Below, piece by piece: positions 38,291 through 40,146 of a stretch of DNA of 40,146 nucleotides. Made by a program: the position numbers and the translations under genes. The stretch comes from JAYFRC01 sp034926415. GTDB taxonomy: Bacteria > Bacillota > Clostridia > Oscillospirales > Oscillospiraceae. A model generated the notes under the pieces. It was not told where the DNA came from, did not search any database, and saw only the letters and a list, made by a program, of their open reading frames with translations. Positions within the stretch are counted from its first letter, which is position 1. The number at the start of each line of letters is the position of its first letter. Location of the stretch: assembly GCA_034926415.1 (NCBI GenBank), contig JAYFRC010000007.1, positions 1 through 40,146 of the forward strand, written 5' to 3'.

Positions 38291-39184
38291 ATGAAAAATT
38301 CCAACAGCTCAAAAGTTTTCGGCCGCGTGTTCTATCTACTGCTCATATGCTTTACCATCTTCGCCGTTCTCGACGTGTTCTATATATCGCGCTCCTACGG
38401 CGACGCCTCCGGAGATACCGGCGATTCCGCCGTTCTCGATGTTGAAAACGCCACAATAACAGACAGCTCCTACGACGACGGAAATGTCAGCATTACGCTG
38501 TCCACCTCGCGGGTCAAGGGCACGGACATACACATAGCCGACGTCGTGCTCTCTTCCCCCGAATACCTCAAAACGGCATTCGCCAAAAACACATACGGCA
38601 AAAATATAATCGACACCACCTCTGACATGGCCGATGAGCACGGCGCTATGCTCGCAATAAACGGCGACTACTACGGCGTCCAGAACGACGGCTATGTCGT
38701 GCGCAACGGTACGCTTTACCGCAGCGCCGCAGCCGCCGAAGACCGCCAAGATATGGCTGTTTTGAATGACGGAACGATGGAAATAGTTTCCGAGTCCAAA
38801 TTTTCCGCTCAGGAACTTGTGGACAATGGCGCGGTGCAGGTGTTTTCCTTCGGCCCTGCACTTATAGACGACGGACTTATCTCCGTCGGAGAGAACGATG
38901 AGGTCGACCTTGCAAAGACAAGCAACCCACGCACCGCCATAGGAATGATATCTCCGCTGCATTATGTCTTTCTTGTCTCCGACGGACGTACCGACGAGAG
39001 CGAGGGCTTAACGCTCTATGAGCTCGCCTGCTTCATGCGCTCATGCGGCGTGGTCTGCGCTTACAACCTCGACGGCGGCGGCTCTTCGACGATGGTATTC
39101 AACGGAAATCTCGTCAACGACCCTACCTCCGACGGCGTAGTCTTCAGGGAAAGGAACGTGAGCGATATTGTCTATATCGGCTAA
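38291..39184 (+). CDS. Phosphodiester glycosidase (NAGPA/DUF2233) domain protein
   Basis: 297 residues. An N-terminal anchor helix (about 12-33, VFYLLLICFTIFAVLDVFYI) precedes an extracellular domain with GAMLAINGDYYGVQ, YVVRNGTLYR, FSFGPALID, PRTAIGMI and the signature NLDGGGSSTMVFNG. This domain is related to the lysosomal uncovering enzyme that removes GlcNAc from phosphodiester-linked sugars; bacterial members probably act on cell-surface or wall phosphodiesters. GGAGG lies 7 bases before ATG. Its position after a GT2-GtrA protein suggests envelope glycan work. Confidence 0.9.
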   Translation: MKNSNSSKVFGRVFYLLLICFTIFAVLDVFYISRSYGDASGDTGDSAVLDVENATITDSSYDDGNVSITLSTSRVKGTDIHIADVVLSSPEYLKTAFAKNTYGKNIIDTTSDMADEHGAMLAINGDYYGVQNDGYVVRNGTLYRSAAAAEDRQDMAVLNDGTMEIVSESKFSAQELVDNGAVQVFSFGPALIDDGLISVGENDEVDLAKTSNPRTAIGMISPLHYVFLVSDGRTDESEGLTLYELACFMRSCGVVCAYNLDGGGSSTMVFNGNLVNDPTSDGVVFRERNVSDIVYIG

Positions 39185-39593
39185 GCTCGCCTCAGCCTCG
39201 GAAACGCCGAAAGGAACCGAATGCCTTAAAAGCGTGAGGACCTCTCTCAGATGGGCAGTTTTCTGCGGGCTGTTCGCTGCGATATATGAAAATTTCAGCC
39301 ACGGCGTGTATTCCCTTTCGATGATCCTGATGTTCGTCTATCCGCTCGCCGCGGCGATTCTGTTTTTGCTGATATTTCTCATACGTCCGCTAAGGTACCC
39401 TTCGCCCTGGCCTGAAAAGCTGTTCTGCGCGGGTATTGCCGCGCTTACTGTCGGAAGCTGCTTTCGCGGCATAGTCGAGATATACGGCACTACGTCCGAC
39501 CTTATATCAGTTTATTATGTCGCGGGAGCAATCCTGGCCGCAGCCGGTATAGCCGCGTATATCGGCGAGACAGCACGTAGCAAGAAACCCTGA
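39168..39593 (+). CDS. Four-helix membrane protein, unknown function
   Basis: 141 residues with four hydrophobic segments (about 28-44, 50-74, 84-102 and 113-134). It starts with TTG 39168 inside the end of the glycosidase gene (17-base overlap) with AAAGGAA about 12 bases upstream, so translation is coupled; no better in-frame start exists before the first helix. I do not recognise the family. It ends at a 12-bp terminator and completes the three-gene envelope operon. Confidence 0.65.
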   Translation: MSISAKLASASETPKGTECLKSVRTSLRWAVFCGLFAAIYENFSHGVYSLSMILMFVYPLAAAILFLLIFLIRPLRYPSPWPEKLFCAGIAALTVGSCFRGIVEIYGTTSDLISVYYVAGAILAAAGIAAYIGETARSKKP

Positions 39594-39607
39594 TACAAAC
39601 AAACGTA

Positions 39608-39643
39608 AGCGCCGTCCGGACCCCTCCGGACGGCGCTGCTTTT
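39608..39643 (+). terminator. Intrinsic terminator of the envelope operon
   Basis: AGCGCCGTCCGG (39608-39619) pairs with CCGGACGGCGCT (39626-39637), 12 bp, then GCTTTTCC. It follows the membrane protein stop by 14 bases. Confidence 0.75.
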
Positions 39644-39719
39644 CCTCTCTTCTTTATGTCTATACATTACCACAAAACCGCGCTTTTTTCAAGACTTATA
39701 CTTTTATCTTTTACCGGTA

Positions 39720-39743
39720 TATAATAGCGAAAGAGCTATTATA
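39720..39743 (+). promoter_or_regulatory. TATAAT box inside a 9-bp inverted repeat
   Basis: TATAATAGC (39720-39728) and GCTATTATA (39735-39743), with a 6-base centre. The -10 hexamer TATAAT is the first arm; a weak -35 (TTATAC, 39696-39701) lies 18 bases upstream. The dyad covers the start site of the DUF6323 gene, as a repressor operator would. Confidence 0.45.
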
Positions 39744-39784
39744 TCGTGATCCTATCATGATGAAATACTTATGGAGATGATAAT

Positions 39785-40146
39785 GTGGGAAAGGATTCTT
39801 TCATCCTCCCTCAGCAAGACGGGGCACTTGAGAAAAGACGCGAATCGCTAAACAGTATGTCGTCCCGCTTCGGCCTGTCTCTCTCCCCCGTCGAGCTGCG
39901 CGAGCTTGATGAGGTGCGTCTTGAATCCCTGCGCCGCAGCGGTCTTGTGGAATTCGGCGCAAGTGCGCTTTCAAAGCTCATTTACGCCTTCTGCGATTCA
40001 CCGTACGTCCTGCACGACAATTATGCCGAAACCCTTGCGGAGCTGCAGGATTCGTTTTACCGTTTCCGGGGAGAGGCGGACGTGCTTATTTCCGACGATG
40101 AGATAATCGCGGCGATGAAAAACGTCTTCAATGACAGAGGCGGAGG
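39785..40146 (+). CDS. DUF6323 family protein, 3' end outside the window
   Basis: GTG 39785 with GGAG 8 bases upstream opens a frame that runs to the window edge (120 codons seen). The pattern RFGLSLSPVELREL, then RSGLVEFGASALSKLIYAFCDSPY, then NYAETLAELQDSFYRF matches what I know of DUF6323 proteins of Clostridia, which are usually about 140-170 residues and lie next to a DUF6179 gene. Function is not known. An ATG two bases earlier is out of frame. Confidence 0.65.
   Translation, partial: MGKDSFILPQQDGALEKRRESLNSMSSRFGLSLSPVELRELDEVRLESLRRSGLVEFGASALSKLIYAFCDSPYVLHDNYAETLAELQDSFYRFRGEADVLISDDEIIAAMKNVFNDRGG

Overview
The window looks like a Gram-positive anaerobe of the class Clostridia. 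The evidence is strong AGGAGG-type ribosome binding sites, an AddAB (RexAB-like) helicase-nuclease, archaeal-type phosphoglycerate mutase, DUF1015, DUF378 and DUF6323 genes, a zinc-ribbon L31, CoA-based acetoacetate chemistry and a sigma-54 activator. The genus cannot be told from the sequence alone.

Bases 1 to about 9,057 are an accessory, mosaic stretch, AT-rich in its first 4 kb. It holds a TnpW-like gene, a PIN-domain protein, a broken ribbon-helix-helix-like ORF, a coiled-coil protein, an orphan phage head-morphogenesis (SPP1 gp7/MuF) domain protein, and an XRE repressor facing a strong promoter with repeated operator-like boxes. Next come two decayed genes, a four-gene operon (OmpR-type response regulator, histidine kinase, exported protein, SH3/L,D-transpeptidase) and a truncated TnpV. 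The stretch stops at the 3' part of a tRNA-Arg whose 5' half is missing, as expected at the end of an element integrated in a tRNA gene.

Bases 9,200 to 21,060 hold a catabolic island on the minus strand: ketopantoate-reductase-like dehydrogenase, BKACE (DUF849) enzyme, small membrane protein, sodium:solute symporter, two thiolases and an acyl-CoA/acetate-type CoA-transferase, then an LRR_5 protein and a MaoC hydratase. A divergent PAS/sigma-54 activator follows. A textbook -24/-12 promoter drives the operon. A second, almost identical one lies just after the activator gene and points away from it at a short structured, C-rich, terminator-bounded sequence with no ORF. The proposed logic is: import a beta-hydroxy or beta-keto acid, oxidise it, cleave it with acetyl-CoA to acetoacetate plus an acyl-CoA, move CoA to acetoacetate, and thiolyse to acetyl-CoA. 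A sigma-54-dependent small RNA would be co-regulated with this. The substrate is unknown.

Bases 21,100 to 35,850 are housekeeping genes on the minus strand: yigZ, hflX, flavin reductase, rpmE, addA, addB, a small exported protein, ispE, DUF1015, apgM and an aminotransferase. Bases 36,000 to 40,146 run on the plus strand: DUF378 protein, a poorly understood 1-kb gap with its own terminator, a GT2-GtrA fusion glycosyltransferase, a phosphodiester glycosidase (NAGPA-like), a four-helix membrane protein, and the start of a DUF6323 gene cut by the window edge.
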